Made by a program: the position numbers and the translations under genes. A DNA stretch of 53,785 nucleotides from JBAZAX01 sp964568625 (lineage in GTDB: Bacteria; Babelota; Babeliae; Babelales; RVW-14), in assembly GCA_964568625.1 (NCBI GenBank), contig CAZMQG010000011.1, positions 1-53,785 on the forward strand, given 5' to 3'. Of this stretch, positions 24,686 to 34,000 are shown one piece after another; position 1 is the stretch's first letter; each line of letters begins with the position of its first letter. The notes under the pieces were generated by a model. The model searched no databases. It was not told the DNA's origin and was given only the letters and a program-made list of their open reading frames with translations.

Positions 24686-27211
24686 TTATTGATGATTTGC
24701 CTTATAACTGGCTTGCGTTTCGTGAAAACATTGGTGTTTACATACTCCGGTATCAGGGTTGTAAATAAAAACAAATGCTCCATCGTGCATTCCCGGACGA
24801 CAGATGTTTTTATCTTGCATTGCTCGTTCATATCGATAATAAGAGTCATTTATAATTTTGCCTCTCAGTATAACAATGCGTTCATTTTTAAATGGGTGAA
24901 GTTGTTCTATAAATAATTGGTGTATGCCGGCAGTGGTTGAAAGTGCCTGCTCATGAATATCGATGCCATAACGAAAAAAATGTTTCACTTGATCGGAAAA
25001 GTTATGGAAAGAGTCATTGAATGGTTTTTCATCAAGTTGATATGTTGTAAACGGAGCTTGTGTTATATGTGGATTGTCCTGTTCTTTGTAAATAATTAGC
25101 ATCATACCATTTCCCCAAGGGCCGCCGTGTGATTGTCTTATAGCAACAAATCCAGTTTCATCTTTAATGTAATCATAATTAAATAGGGGCAGTGATAATA
25201 GTGGGTTTAGATAATCGCTTAGTCCTTGCGGAGATGCTTGGCTGCGGGTAGGTTTATGTACGTGTGTTTGTGATTTTTCATGAATTTCGCAAGGTTTTTG
25301 TTTTTGGGGTATAACAACTTCGGCTTGTTCAGGTTTTGGCTTTTTTGTTGGTTGAGCAAGGGATGATGTCTGAGCGTCTTCTTGTTGCTCTAGCGATTGA
25401 GTTGTAATGGAGGAAGGTGTTAAATGTGCCCTTGATTGACGTACCTGGAGCTTTTTGGTTTTTGTTTTAACAGATTTTTTAGGTTTGTGTTGCTCTTGTG
25501 ACGAGCTTTGCTGTTTTTGTTCTTTAGGTGTCGATGCAGTTTGAACTTCCTGCTGTGATTCTCTTAAATATTCAATGTGTTGTCTTACTAACTGTTCATA
25601 GTATTCCATTGTTGGCCAAAGGTGATTTGCCGGAATAGAAAATACTTTAAAATTTGCATCATAAGGATATTTTTGTGTGGGGCATTGTTCATGTGAAAGT
25701 TCTTCTCTAATTATAGGTGTGAGCAGTTCTTTCCAATTGCTAATATCTGAAGGGGTTGGCTTTGCATTTCCTTGAATTCTAAGCAATAATTCGGTAAGAA
25801 TAGTTAATCGTCTTTCAATCTTTGATTTTGTTTCATTAGGTTCTTTGCGAAGTTGTTCCACTGTTGATGAAATTAAAATATTCATTCTATTGTAAGTTTC
25901 AAAATTTAGTGGAATTAATGCATGTAGTGGAGCCCATAATCTGAAGCTGGATATTTGTTCAAATATGCTAGGATTTTTAGTATTAACATGTGACATGGTA
26001 AATTGGTGATACCCGTTGCATGCTAATTGAAATAGATGAGCATTGCTTAAGGTTATGCATACTTTGGCGTGAGGATTTTGTTGCTGTACTTTTGTAATTT
26101 GGGATAAATTGGCTTTTAGCTCTAGTATGCATGAAAGTGGCTGGAGAAGTGTTTGGCTTTGTTCTAAATTTTTTTGTTCTAAAATTGAATTGATTAAAAA
26201 AATTTCTGTTGGAAGTTGTAATGTTTGCTCGCTTGAATTGATATACTTAATTGTTAAATTAGCTGAATTTAAAGCGGCGAAAAGTTTTTTATACAGTAAA
26301 GCACTTGTTCTTTTGAAATATGTGGCATTTTTGTAGATGGATGGATAGTCCTGTTGGATTTTTGGGAATGTTTCAGCAATGGTATCGTAAAATGAAAAAA
26401 ATTGCTCGGCTGCATTTTTTACAGATGATCCAAGATAATATATTTTGTCAGTGAGCTCTCCAAGTTCTACTTTATACTTTTTTTCTACGGGCATAAACTG
26501 ACTGCTAAAATTTCTGTATTGAGAAGTTAATATTTTTTTGATTTCAGAAGAAATAATTTTTATGTCTAAATATTCAGTGTTGCAATCTAAGCTACTTGCG
26601 ATTCTTGCTAGTATTGACTGAGAACAGTCATCCATTTGCCACATTTTACAAAGTTCACGTAATTTTCCCAGCGATTTTGGGTTTTCAACTTTTGCATTTT
26701 CTGTGGCAATTAAGAAGTTCGTGACTTCTTGTTTGAACTGTTTAAATGTGTTTGCATACTCCCAGAAAAAAAGTGCAAATTTTCTACGTATGTTGATTAG
26801 TTGTACAAAATCAGAAAAATTGAACCTTGAATCAGTTTTTGCAAAGTGTGTATCTAGAATTTGAAAAGCATCTTTAACGTCAGAATTCATTTTTTCGTAT
26901 GTTGCATATAACGTATTTAAGAGTTCTGTAGTTGCTTGGTCCCAGTCAGATGAGTCTAAATTATAAGGAGCAGCGAGCTTTTCTGATAAAAAGCATTCAA
27001 AGAGACTTTCCATAATAGAAAGCACAAATGCGGCATTATGAATTTGTTCCTGGTCATTTTGTTCAATTATTTGGTCAAAAACATTAGCAGGATCGAAACA
27101 TTGAGTGACCTCTTTTTTATCCGGTTCAGTGAGGGCAGGATAAATATTTGGATAGTTTAGATTTAATACAAGCGTAATTGATAATAAAAAATTAAAAAAA
27201 AGTTTATTCAT
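24686..27211 (-). CDS. Large exported protein of unknown function
   Basis: An 841-residue protein with a signal peptide (about 1-27). Residues 30-520 are helical with no recognised domain; about 545-660 are low-complexity, rich in Q, S, K, E and P (for example EQKQQSSSQEQHKPKK); 680-841 form a compact domain starting near LSLPLFNYDYIKDETGF and containing several aromatic and histidine residues, ending in C-x-x-x-C-F-H-E-T. No catalytic motif was clear. GGGGG lies six bases before the ATG. It precedes the peptidase-like gene, so the two may work together. Confidence 0.75.
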   Translation of the reverse strand: MNKLFFNFLLSITLVLNLNYPNIYPALTEPDKKEVTQCFDPANVFDQIIEQNDQEQIHNAAFVLSIMESLFECFLSEKLAAPYNLDSSDWDQATTELLNTLYATYEKMNSDVKDAFQILDTHFAKTDSRFNFSDFVQLINIRRKFALFFWEYANTFKQFKQEVTNFLIATENAKVENPKSLGKLRELCKMWQMDDCSQSILARIASSLDCNTEYLDIKIISSEIKKILTSQYRNFSSQFMPVEKKYKVELGELTDKIYYLGSSVKNAAEQFFSFYDTIAETFPKIQQDYPSIYKNATYFKRTSALLYKKLFAALNSANLTIKYINSSEQTLQLPTEIFLINSILEQKNLEQSQTLLQPLSCILELKANLSQITKVQQQNPHAKVCITLSNAHLFQLACNGYHQFTMSHVNTKNPSIFEQISSFRLWAPLHALIPLNFETYNRMNILISSTVEQLRKEPNETKSKIERRLTILTELLLRIQGNAKPTPSDISNWKELLTPIIREELSHEQCPTQKYPYDANFKVFSIPANHLWPTMEYYEQLVRQHIEYLRESQQEVQTASTPKEQKQQSSSQEQHKPKKSVKTKTKKLQVRQSRAHLTPSSITTQSLEQQEDAQTSSLAQPTKKPKPEQAEVVIPQKQKPCEIHEKSQTHVHKPTRSQASPQGLSDYLNPLLSLPLFNYDYIKDETGFVAIRQSHGGPWGNGMMLIIYKEQDNPHITQAPFTTYQLDEKPFNDSFHNFSDQVKHFFRYGIDIHEQALSTTAGIHQLFIEQLHPFKNERIVILRGKIINDSYYRYERAMQDKNICRPGMHDGAFVFIYNPDTGVCKHQCFHETQASYKANHQ

Positions 27212-27433
27212 GAATAACCCCCAAAATTAGATTAGGCATATAATTATTGTATTTTTTGATTTTGATTTTATTATCACAAAATACTTTCAATTAGTCAATT
27301 TTTGTTATAATTATGTAAAATATAGTGAAAAAATGCACTAATTTTTTAGTTTGAGTGGAAAGTTCTTTTGATCTTTTCAAATGAGGCGTTTTTGGGCATG
27401 ATGAGTTTTAGTTTGTAAGAAAGGAGTATGAAA

Positions 27434-27844
27434 ATGGTGAAGTATGAGTTAATTCCACACACTGCTGATATTCGTTTAAAAGTTATTGGCAATACGCAAG
27501 AAGATATTTTTACGGCAGCGTTGCAAGGATTGTCTTATATTATGAAAAAAGATGTGCAAATTAATAAATCAGTGGTAATCAAAGATATCGATATCAAATC
27601 TTGCGATCTTACTTCTCTTCTTATTGATTTTTTATCTGAAGTACTTACTGCAAGTTATATTCAAAAAGCAGTTTTTAAAGAGATTAATTTTTTGAAAATA
27701 AATGAACGCGAGCTTCATGCGGTAATCAAGGGGATTAAAGTAGATACTTTTGAGCATGATATTAAGGCTGTGACTTATCATGAAGCTAATGTGCATAAAA
27801 ATGCGTCTGGGGATTTGCAGACAATTATTGTTTTTGATCTTTAA
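27434..27844 (+). CDS. Archease
   Basis: The AAGGAG at 27421-27426 is seven bases before ATG 27434 but only one base before ATG 27428, so I choose 27434 (136 residues). The sequence fits the archease family (PF01951): H-T-A-D-I near the start, the L-L-I-D-F-L-S-E-V-L segment in the middle, and D-I-K-A-V-T-Y-H-E near 113. Archease activates RtcB by promoting guanylation, allowing multiple turnover. The rtcB gene lies 28 bases downstream, supporting both calls. Confidence 0.92.
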   Translation: MVKYELIPHTADIRLKVIGNTQEDIFTAALQGLSYIMKKDVQINKSVVIKDIDIKSCDLTSLLIDFLSEVLTASYIQKAVFKEINFLKINERELHAVIKGIKVDTFEHDIKAVTYHEANVHKNASGDLQTIIVFDL

Positions 27845-27872
27845 TTTTAAATTAAGTTTTTGGGATTAAGCT

Positions 27873-29315
27873 ATGATTACAAAATCGAACTTGATAAAAA
27901 TATCACCGCAATTGTGGGAGATTTCAAAAAATTTCAGATCTGATATGCGTGTACCTGCACGAATTTTTGCAACTGAACAGATGCTTGATGAAGTTTTAAA
28001 AGATCGTTCACTTGAGCAGCTTGTTAATGTTGCAACTTTACCCGGAGTTCAGGGATGGGCTCTTGCCATGCCCGATGCGCATGAGGGGTATGGTTTTCCA
28101 ATTGGTGGTGTGGCTGCAGTTAAATATCCTGACGGTGTTATATCACCTGGTGGAATTGGCTATGATATAAACTGTGGTGTGCGGCTTTTAAAATCAAATT
28201 TGGATTATCCACAGATTAAAGACAGACTTGAAGATCTAGCAAAAAAAATTTACAAGATAATTCCATCCGGTGTTGGGCAAGGTGGAAATATAAAACTTTC
28301 AAAGCCTGAATTAGATAATGTTTTGGTGAATGGTATTAATTGGGCGTTAAAACAAGGATATGCGGAACAAAATGACTTGAGTCGTATTGAATCCGATGGA
28401 TGCATGCCTGGTGCTGATTCTGATAAAGTATCGCAAGCGGCAAAAGAGCGAGGTCTTGATCAGCTTGGAACGCTGGGGTCCGGAAATCATTTTGCTGAAA
28501 TTGATTTTGTTGATGAAATTTATGATGAGTCAAAAGCGCAGGCTTTTGGTTTGCGTAAAAATCAGATTGTTGTTTTAATTCACACAGGTTCTCGTGGGCT
28601 TGGACATCAAGTTGCAACTGATTATATCAGAAAGATGGTGTCAGTTATGGGGAACTATGGAATTAGTTTGCCGGATAGGGAGCTTGCCTGTGTTCCATTT
28701 TCAAGTACAGAAGGTAAGGACTATTTTTCTGCAATGTCAGCTGCTGCAAATTTTGCTTGGACTAATCGTCAATTAATTACTTGGCATATGCGAAATGTAT
28801 GGAAACAAGAATTTGGAGATACTGAAAAATTAACACTTCTTTATGATTTAGCTCATAATATTGCAAAAATAGAGACTCATGAAGTTAATGGAAAGAAAGA
28901 GCCTTTACTTGTTCACCGTAAAGGTGCAACACGCGCATTCGGACCAAATCATCCGGAGTTGTCAGCAGAATTTAAATTAACAGGGCAACCTGTTTTAATT
29001 CCGGGTAGCATGGGGACTGCCTCATATGTTTTGGCCGGATCTGAAACAAGTATGACTCTATCATTTGGCTCATCATGTCATGGTGCAGGACGTAAAATGT
29101 CGCGTGCTGCAGCAAAAAAAATTATGCAGGGTAAAACAGTACGGGAACAACTTTTTAGTAAAGGCATTCATATTCAGGCGGGTTCTTTGTCTGACTTAGC
29201 AGAAGAGGCTCCTTTTGCGTATAAAGATGTTGATCAGGTTATAGAAGTTGTGCATGCTGCCGGAATTGCCAAAAAAGTTGCGCGATTAAAACCTTGTGTT
29301 GTTATCAAAGGGTAA
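27873..29315 (+). CDS. rtcB: RNA-splicing ligase RtcB
   Basis: A 480-residue RtcB ligase of normal length. Seen are the early D-A-H-E-G-Y metal-site motif near 68-73, the Y-D-I-N-C-G-V-R segment near 104, G-S-G-N-H-F, and C-H-G-A-G-R with H403, the histidine that becomes guanylated. RtcB joins 2',3'-cyclic phosphate or 3'-phosphate RNA ends to 5'-OH ends, using GTP and Mn2+. In bacteria it serves RNA repair; pairing with archease fits. The ribosome site is weak (GGGA), which may reflect coupling to archease. Confidence 0.97.
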   Translation: MITKSNLIKISPQLWEISKNFRSDMRVPARIFATEQMLDEVLKDRSLEQLVNVATLPGVQGWALAMPDAHEGYGFPIGGVAAVKYPDGVISPGGIGYDINCGVRLLKSNLDYPQIKDRLEDLAKKIYKIIPSGVGQGGNIKLSKPELDNVLVNGINWALKQGYAEQNDLSRIESDGCMPGADSDKVSQAAKERGLDQLGTLGSGNHFAEIDFVDEIYDESKAQAFGLRKNQIVVLIHTGSRGLGHQVATDYIRKMVSVMGNYGISLPDRELACVPFSSTEGKDYFSAMSAAANFAWTNRQLITWHMRNVWKQEFGDTEKLTLLYDLAHNIAKIETHEVNGKKEPLLVHRKGATRAFGPNHPELSAEFKLTGQPVLIPGSMGTASYVLAGSETSMTLSFGSSCHGAGRKMSRAAAKKIMQGKTVREQLFSKGIHIQAGSLSDLAEEAPFAYKDVDQVIEVVHAAGIAKKVARLKPCVVIKG

Positions 29316-29323
29316 TTTTGTGA

Positions 29324-29872
29324 ATGGATGTTTCTGTGAATAAAATTTTGACACCAGATTTTTTTAATCGACCAGTTGTTGAAGTCGCCAAGGATTTGCT
29401 AGGCAAATCCTTGGTTAGAAAAATAGGGGATAAAAGAGACGGTGAGCAAGAAATTCGTCTTGAAATAAATGAAGTTGAGGCATACGATGGGCCAAGTGAT
29501 TTGGCATGTCATGGGCGGTTTGGAAAAACGCCAAGAACTGAGCCAATGTTTGGGTCTGCTGGATATTTTTACATCTATTTTGTTTATGGAGTTCATTGGA
29601 TGCTTAATGTTGTAACAGGCCCAAAAGATTATCCGGCAGCAGTTTTAATTAGAGGAGCGGGTGACTTGAGTGGGCCTGCAAAATTGACAAAATTTCTACA
29701 GATAGATAAAAGTTTTAATTCAAAAATGTCTGCTTCAGATACAGGATTGTGGATTGAGGATTCTGGAATTGTTGTTCCAGATGATAAAATTATTGCTATG
29801 CCAAGAATTGGGGTTGAGTACGCTGGTCCGGTATGGTCGAAAAAAAAATATAGATTCTTGATTAGACGATGA
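29324..29872 (+). CDS. 3-methyladenine DNA glycosylase (AAG/MPG family)
   Basis: A 182-residue alkyladenine glycosylase. Hallmarks are the catalytic E-V-E-A-Y-D-G near residues 46-52, D-x-A-C-H-G-R-F-G-K-T-x-R, M-F-G-S-A-G-Y, and Y-x-Y-F-V-Y-G-V-H-W-M-L-N-V-V. It removes alkylated purines from DNA to begin base excision repair. It begins 8 bases after rtcB, so it is probably in the same transcript, joining RNA ligation and DNA alkylation repair. Length is slightly short but typical of bacterial members. Confidence 0.95.
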   Translation: MDVSVNKILTPDFFNRPVVEVAKDLLGKSLVRKIGDKRDGEQEIRLEINEVEAYDGPSDLACHGRFGKTPRTEPMFGSAGYFYIYFVYGVHWMLNVVTGPKDYPAAVLIRGAGDLSGPAKLTKFLQIDKSFNSKMSASDTGLWIEDSGIVVPDDKIIAMPRIGVEYAGPVWSKKKYRFLIRR

Positions 29873-29997
29873 ATTTTTTATTTTAGTATCAGCACTATAA
29901 AATTAATTATCAATTTATAAAAAACTTGATTTCTCAAAAATACAAAAGATATGTTTAGATTAGTTTTAAAAATCTAAAAAAAGTAGAGGGTATGATT

Positions 29998-32900
29998 GTG
30001 AAATCAAAAATTATAAAAAGAATTTTTTTTTGGATTTGTTTACTATGTTTTTTAACGGATTGCCCATTTAAATGGCAAGTATTCTGTGCACAAGATCCTG
30101 CTTACCAGGATCATGGGTGGGCTGTTTTGGACTCAGTTCGTCATGCAACTCCTTTTCCTTTATCTTTTTATACCTTGCCTCGTAAATTAATAACAAATTT
30201 ACCTGAAGGGTCCATAATAAGGATCAAGGCATTGAAGACTGGTTTTGGAAATTATTACAAGGTTGAAAAATCACAAACAGGTGTATGGGGACTTAAAGCC
30301 AGTACTAGAAATGCAAAAGATCCGGCCTCACAGTTTTTGGTATCACTTTCTGAATCCGGGCCAGTCAAATATATTATGCTTACATCGGAATTTGCGCAAG
30401 ATGCGGATGGTGGATTTTTACTTGCATCATCTCCGCAGACGTTTGATGTTATGCTAGTGAGCCAAAAAGACTTAAAATCTGATAGTAAAAAAAACGATAT
30501 GGTGCTTTGGGAGTTAATTGAAGATCCAAAGGCAGGAGATACACTTGAGTCTTGTTTCCTTAAAAATAAGGCTACAGGAGGTTTATTAACTGCTACTTAT
30601 GATGCGACCGGTGGAAGCGCAGATTTAGAGATTACAAATTTAAATAATAAAATAGCTGAGCTGGAAAAAAATATTCCATATTTAACAATAACATATGCCA
30701 AAACAGAAAGTTGTTATGGTGGTTTTGACAAAGATTTGGCAAGGGATATTAAAAATAATATGGTGTCTTGCATTAAACCCTATGTGCTGGATGCAAATGG
30801 AAAGAAGACTGAAGTTAATGGAGTTGGTGGAGTATTAGATGTTCCCGCGGGTAACTGGGTTGAAGATTGGAGTGGGATAGGGAAGACTAGATGGAATGCA
30901 GCCCATGGGACGTGGATAATAGGTAAAAGAGGACGAGATGTAAAAGTAAGGTATATGGAGGGGGAAGATAAAACAGAAAAAGAACAGTTATTTAGTAGGA
31001 TTGAAGGTAATGCGCTTAAGATAGTTGCAGATATAACTAAGCATCCGGCAACGGCATTGAGATTGAAAATGGAACAACTTTTAAAAGATAAAGCAAATAT
31101 GCAGTCACTTAAAACTAGTGATATTGCGCGTACCGGTTATGGTAAAATACCTTTTCCAGTTAATCAATGGTCGAAAGTTGCAATTGAGAAGTTAGTTGAT
31201 GTTGGTGTGGACGATGATGATGCCCCTAAATTAGAAATTCCTGCCTCTCCTGAATATAATTATGTAAAAAAAGATCTTGAAGATATGTGGATTCACCGAA
31301 ATCCTGAATTTAAAGGATCTAGCCAAAAAATTATTTCGGATTTTGGTCCTGGAAAAATAATAAATGTAGAACCACTTTTTTCCAGAGGTTTTGTTTGGTT
31401 TGACCAATCTTTAGAAACGGATGGGCGTGGAACTATTATGTTTCGTGCTTTGGCCCAGGCTGGAGATGTTCAAATTTGTTTTTCAGATGCAGTTACACCC
31501 AGAGCTATTTATAGAGTTGTTTTTGGTGCACTTGAAAATACAAAAACAATCATTTATAAAAATGATGGGGAAAAAGATGTTTCTGTTCAGGAAATTAGCA
31601 ATGAGCAAAATGAAAAAGCGCGTGTAACTCCCGGCATTATTGAACAGTTTTGGGTAAGTTTAAATAAAGGTTTTATTATTGTTGGAAAAGGATTACCCGG
31701 CACAAATATTATTATGGCTTGGCAGGATCCGTCTCCCGCTTCTAATATTAAAAAATTTGGATTTAGTACCTATAAGACGGCGGTAAAATATACTGATATC
31801 CAAATGCTTAATGATCCTATTGTTACCATTGCTGCTAAAAAAGCGTATGTTTCTGATGCAAGTTCAATTCAGGTTGGGACTGTTCAATCTCCGGTATGGC
31901 ATACTCTTCCTCTTTCGCCTGCAGGTGCCGGACTTATAGCTTTTCAGGCAACTGGAAATGAAGAAGCAACTTTAATTTTAGCAAATGATGAAAAGCAAGG
32001 ATATGCTATTGCATTTGGTTCCGATGGAAATACAACATCCAAAATTATGACTCTTGAGGATGGACAAGAGCTTTATAAGATTGATGCCAAATCTTCTTCT
32101 TTAGCGAAACTTGATGTAGGTAAGCCAAATAAGTTTTGGGTTAGCTTTTATAGAGGTCAGATAATTTTGGGTAAGGGGAGTGTTGGGGAAAATCCTTTTT
32201 GCATATACGTTGATGGTGAAGCTCCAAATGGAATATCAAAAATTGGATTTGCAGGTAAATCCGCTATTCAGAATTTAGAAATTTGGCCGGCGTTAGAATT
32301 TAGTTTTGATCAGAATGTTGCCGAATATGTTAAAAGACGTCAAAATACTTTGATTCAAGGTAAATTGAATGTGATTTCTCCTTTTGATTATAGAATTACA
32401 CAACAAGGGCCGTCGATTGTTTTTAAAGACATGATGACAGGGAAAGTTACTCCTGTTGCCAGTACGCCTGATCCGGGGAAGCAGTATCATTTTGGATTAG
32501 AGATAGCTTCAGATGGAGCTCCAAAGTTAGTTGCGGGTCAGAATTCTTCTACCCCTGAAAAAATTGCATTGGATATTTCGGTTAAGATTGCTGAAACTGC
32601 AAGGGATCAAGTGTATATGATATCTCAACAGATGGCATATGGCACGGGACCAGAAACTATTGCCAGTTTAGTTGCTATTGCAGGATGTGCGGCAGTTGGA
32701 GCGGTTGGCGCCGGTCTTGCTGCTGCGCATGCAGCTTTACAAGTAGAATTGGATAAAATGCAGACACTTGCAAACCGTTATATATACACTGAAAGAATCG
32801 AAAAATCGCTCGGTGGGGCTTTGACTGTAAGTGATGAGGCCAAACGAGATAGACAAGATTTTGAGGCAAAGTTAAAGGCAATATTCGGGACGTTACCGGA

Positions 32901-33936
32901 TTCTATAGCAAGTCTTGATCCAATTCCGCAGCTTGATTATATAACCAAACTTTGGGATGATGCGTTGCGATTAATTACGGATGCTTATGTTGTTGAAAAT
33001 CAGGGAACTAAAAAGAGTGTAATTTCCGGGTTAAGTAATTTATATAATTCGGTGAAAAATTTTGGGTTGTCAGATGATTCGTCAAGTGTTTATAGTCGTA
33101 TGATGAGTATTTTGATTAAAGCTTATAATAATCCATATCTTACAAGTGTTGGAGATCTATTGGATGAGCAAACAAGAGCAAATTGGTATCTCTGGATAAA
33201 TAACTTGGCCAAGGAGTTTTTTAGTTCGGCAAAATTGATGAAAAAGGGAGTAGAAATTAATTTTAAGGGCGAATATTTATGGTTTCCCGTAGCTTTTCCT
33301 CAATCCGGAAAAGGATCAGTAACATTTGAAGCAACTGCTTATAGTAATATATTTGTTTGCTTTAGTGATAATGCAGTTCAGACAAGTAGTCTGTTAAAGA
33401 ACATTTATGAGATTGTTATAGGTAAATGGGATAATAAAGTTACGGCAATTCATCGCAGCAATCTTGGGGATGCTGTTATTGAGTTTGATCATGCAAAAAT
33501 TCCAGATTTATCGCCTGATCCAATGGTGGCTAAAAAATATTGGATAAATGTTGATAACGGGATTATATCAGGAGGGGTTGGAGAGTTGGGCCAAAATAAA
33601 TTATGGGAGTGGAAGGATCCATATCAATTAACTCCTGTTAAATGGGTTGGTTTTAGTAATTGGCTTTCTCCTGTGATTATAAGCAATGTTAAAGTTGGAG
33701 GCCCATTTTCAGCAAGTTCCGGAGTGCAACCAACAGTTCCTAAGCTACCTACAGTGATTAAAGACACTGAAGATGTTGTTGTTTTAAAAGCTTCTGCTAA
33801 TAAAACGGTAGATAAGCCTTTGACTGCTAAGTCATCAACAGCTAAGTTATCGACTGGAAAACCTTTGGCTAAGAAGCCTGTTGTACAGAAAGCTACGACG
33901 AAAAAAAACGTGGTTGGAAAAGTAAAGGCTAAATAA
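29998..33936 (+). CDS. Giant exported multidomain protein with three FAMeT domains (paralogue A)
   Basis: AGAGGG at 29985-29990 is one base before ATG 29992 but seven before GTG 29998; the GTG (1312 residues) fits better. Signal peptide about 1-33. Residues about 35-190 look like a beta-trefoil (ricin/fascin-type) domain repeated around S-I-I-R-I-K-A-L. Three farnesoic-acid O-methyltransferase-type (FAMeT, PF12248) domains lie at about 460-600, 630-763 and 1090-1236; each ends with I-x-x-G-K-G or similar and a W-x-D turn, and the third has the classical Y-E-I-V-I-G-K-W-D-N. About 886-915 is a glycine/alanine hydrophobic segment. The tail after 1250 is lysine/threonine/alanine-rich. FAMeT domains are carbohydrate- or ligand-binding-like; function here unknown. 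Paralogue follows. Confidence 0.82.
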   Translation: MKSKIIKRIFFWICLLCFLTDCPFKWQVFCAQDPAYQDHGWAVLDSVRHATPFPLSFYTLPRKLITNLPEGSIIRIKALKTGFGNYYKVEKSQTGVWGLKASTRNAKDPASQFLVSLSESGPVKYIMLTSEFAQDADGGFLLASSPQTFDVMLVSQKDLKSDSKKNDMVLWELIEDPKAGDTLESCFLKNKATGGLLTATYDATGGSADLEITNLNNKIAELEKNIPYLTITYAKTESCYGGFDKDLARDIKNNMVSCIKPYVLDANGKKTEVNGVGGVLDVPAGNWVEDWSGIGKTRWNAAHGTWIIGKRGRDVKVRYMEGEDKTEKEQLFSRIEGNALKIVADITKHPATALRLKMEQLLKDKANMQSLKTSDIARTGYGKIPFPVNQWSKVAIEKLVDVGVDDDDAPKLEIPASPEYNYVKKDLEDMWIHRNPEFKGSSQKIISDFGPGKIINVEPLFSRGFVWFDQSLETDGRGTIMFRALAQAGDVQICFSDAVTPRAIYRVVFGALENTKTIIYKNDGEKDVSVQEISNEQNEKARVTPGIIEQFWVSLNKGFIIVGKGLPGTNIIMAWQDPSPASNIKKFGFSTYKTAVKYTDIQMLNDPIVTIAAKKAYVSDASSIQVGTVQSPVWHTLPLSPAGAGLIAFQATGNEEATLILANDEKQGYAIAFGSDGNTTSKIMTLEDGQELYKIDAKSSSLAKLDVGKPNKFWVSFYRGQIILGKGSVGENPFCIYVDGEAPNGISKIGFAGKSAIQNLEIWPALEFSFDQNVAEYVKRRQNTLIQGKLNVISPFDYRITQQGPSIVFKDMMTGKVTPVASTPDPGKQYHFGLEIASDGAPKLVAGQNSSTPEKIALDISVKIAETARDQVYMISQQMAYGTGPETIASLVAIAGCAAVGAVGAGLAAAHAALQVELDKMQTLANRYIYTERIEKSLGGALTVSDEAKRDRQDFEAKLKAIFGTLPDSIASLDPIPQLDYITKLWDDALRLITDAYVVENQGTKKSVISGLSNLYNSVKNFGLSDDSSSVYSRMMSILIKAYNNPYLTSVGDLLDEQTRANWYLWINNLAKEFFSSAKLMKKGVEINFKGEYLWFPVAFPQSGKGSVTFEATAYSNIFVCFSDNAVQTSSLLKNIYEIVIGKWDNKVTAIHRSNLGDAVIEFDHAKIPDLSPDPMVAKKYWINVDNGIISGGVGELGQNKLWEWKDPYQLTPVKWVGFSNWLSPVIISNVKVGGPFSASSGVQPTVPKLPTVIKDTEDVVVLKASANKTVDKPLTAKSSTAKLSTGKPLAKKPVVQKATTKKNVVGKVKAK

Positions 33937-34000
33937 CAATTTAATAATCGTTTCTAACATGAGTTAAGATGTTTTAATTCTAAACAAGGGAGATTGGTTT

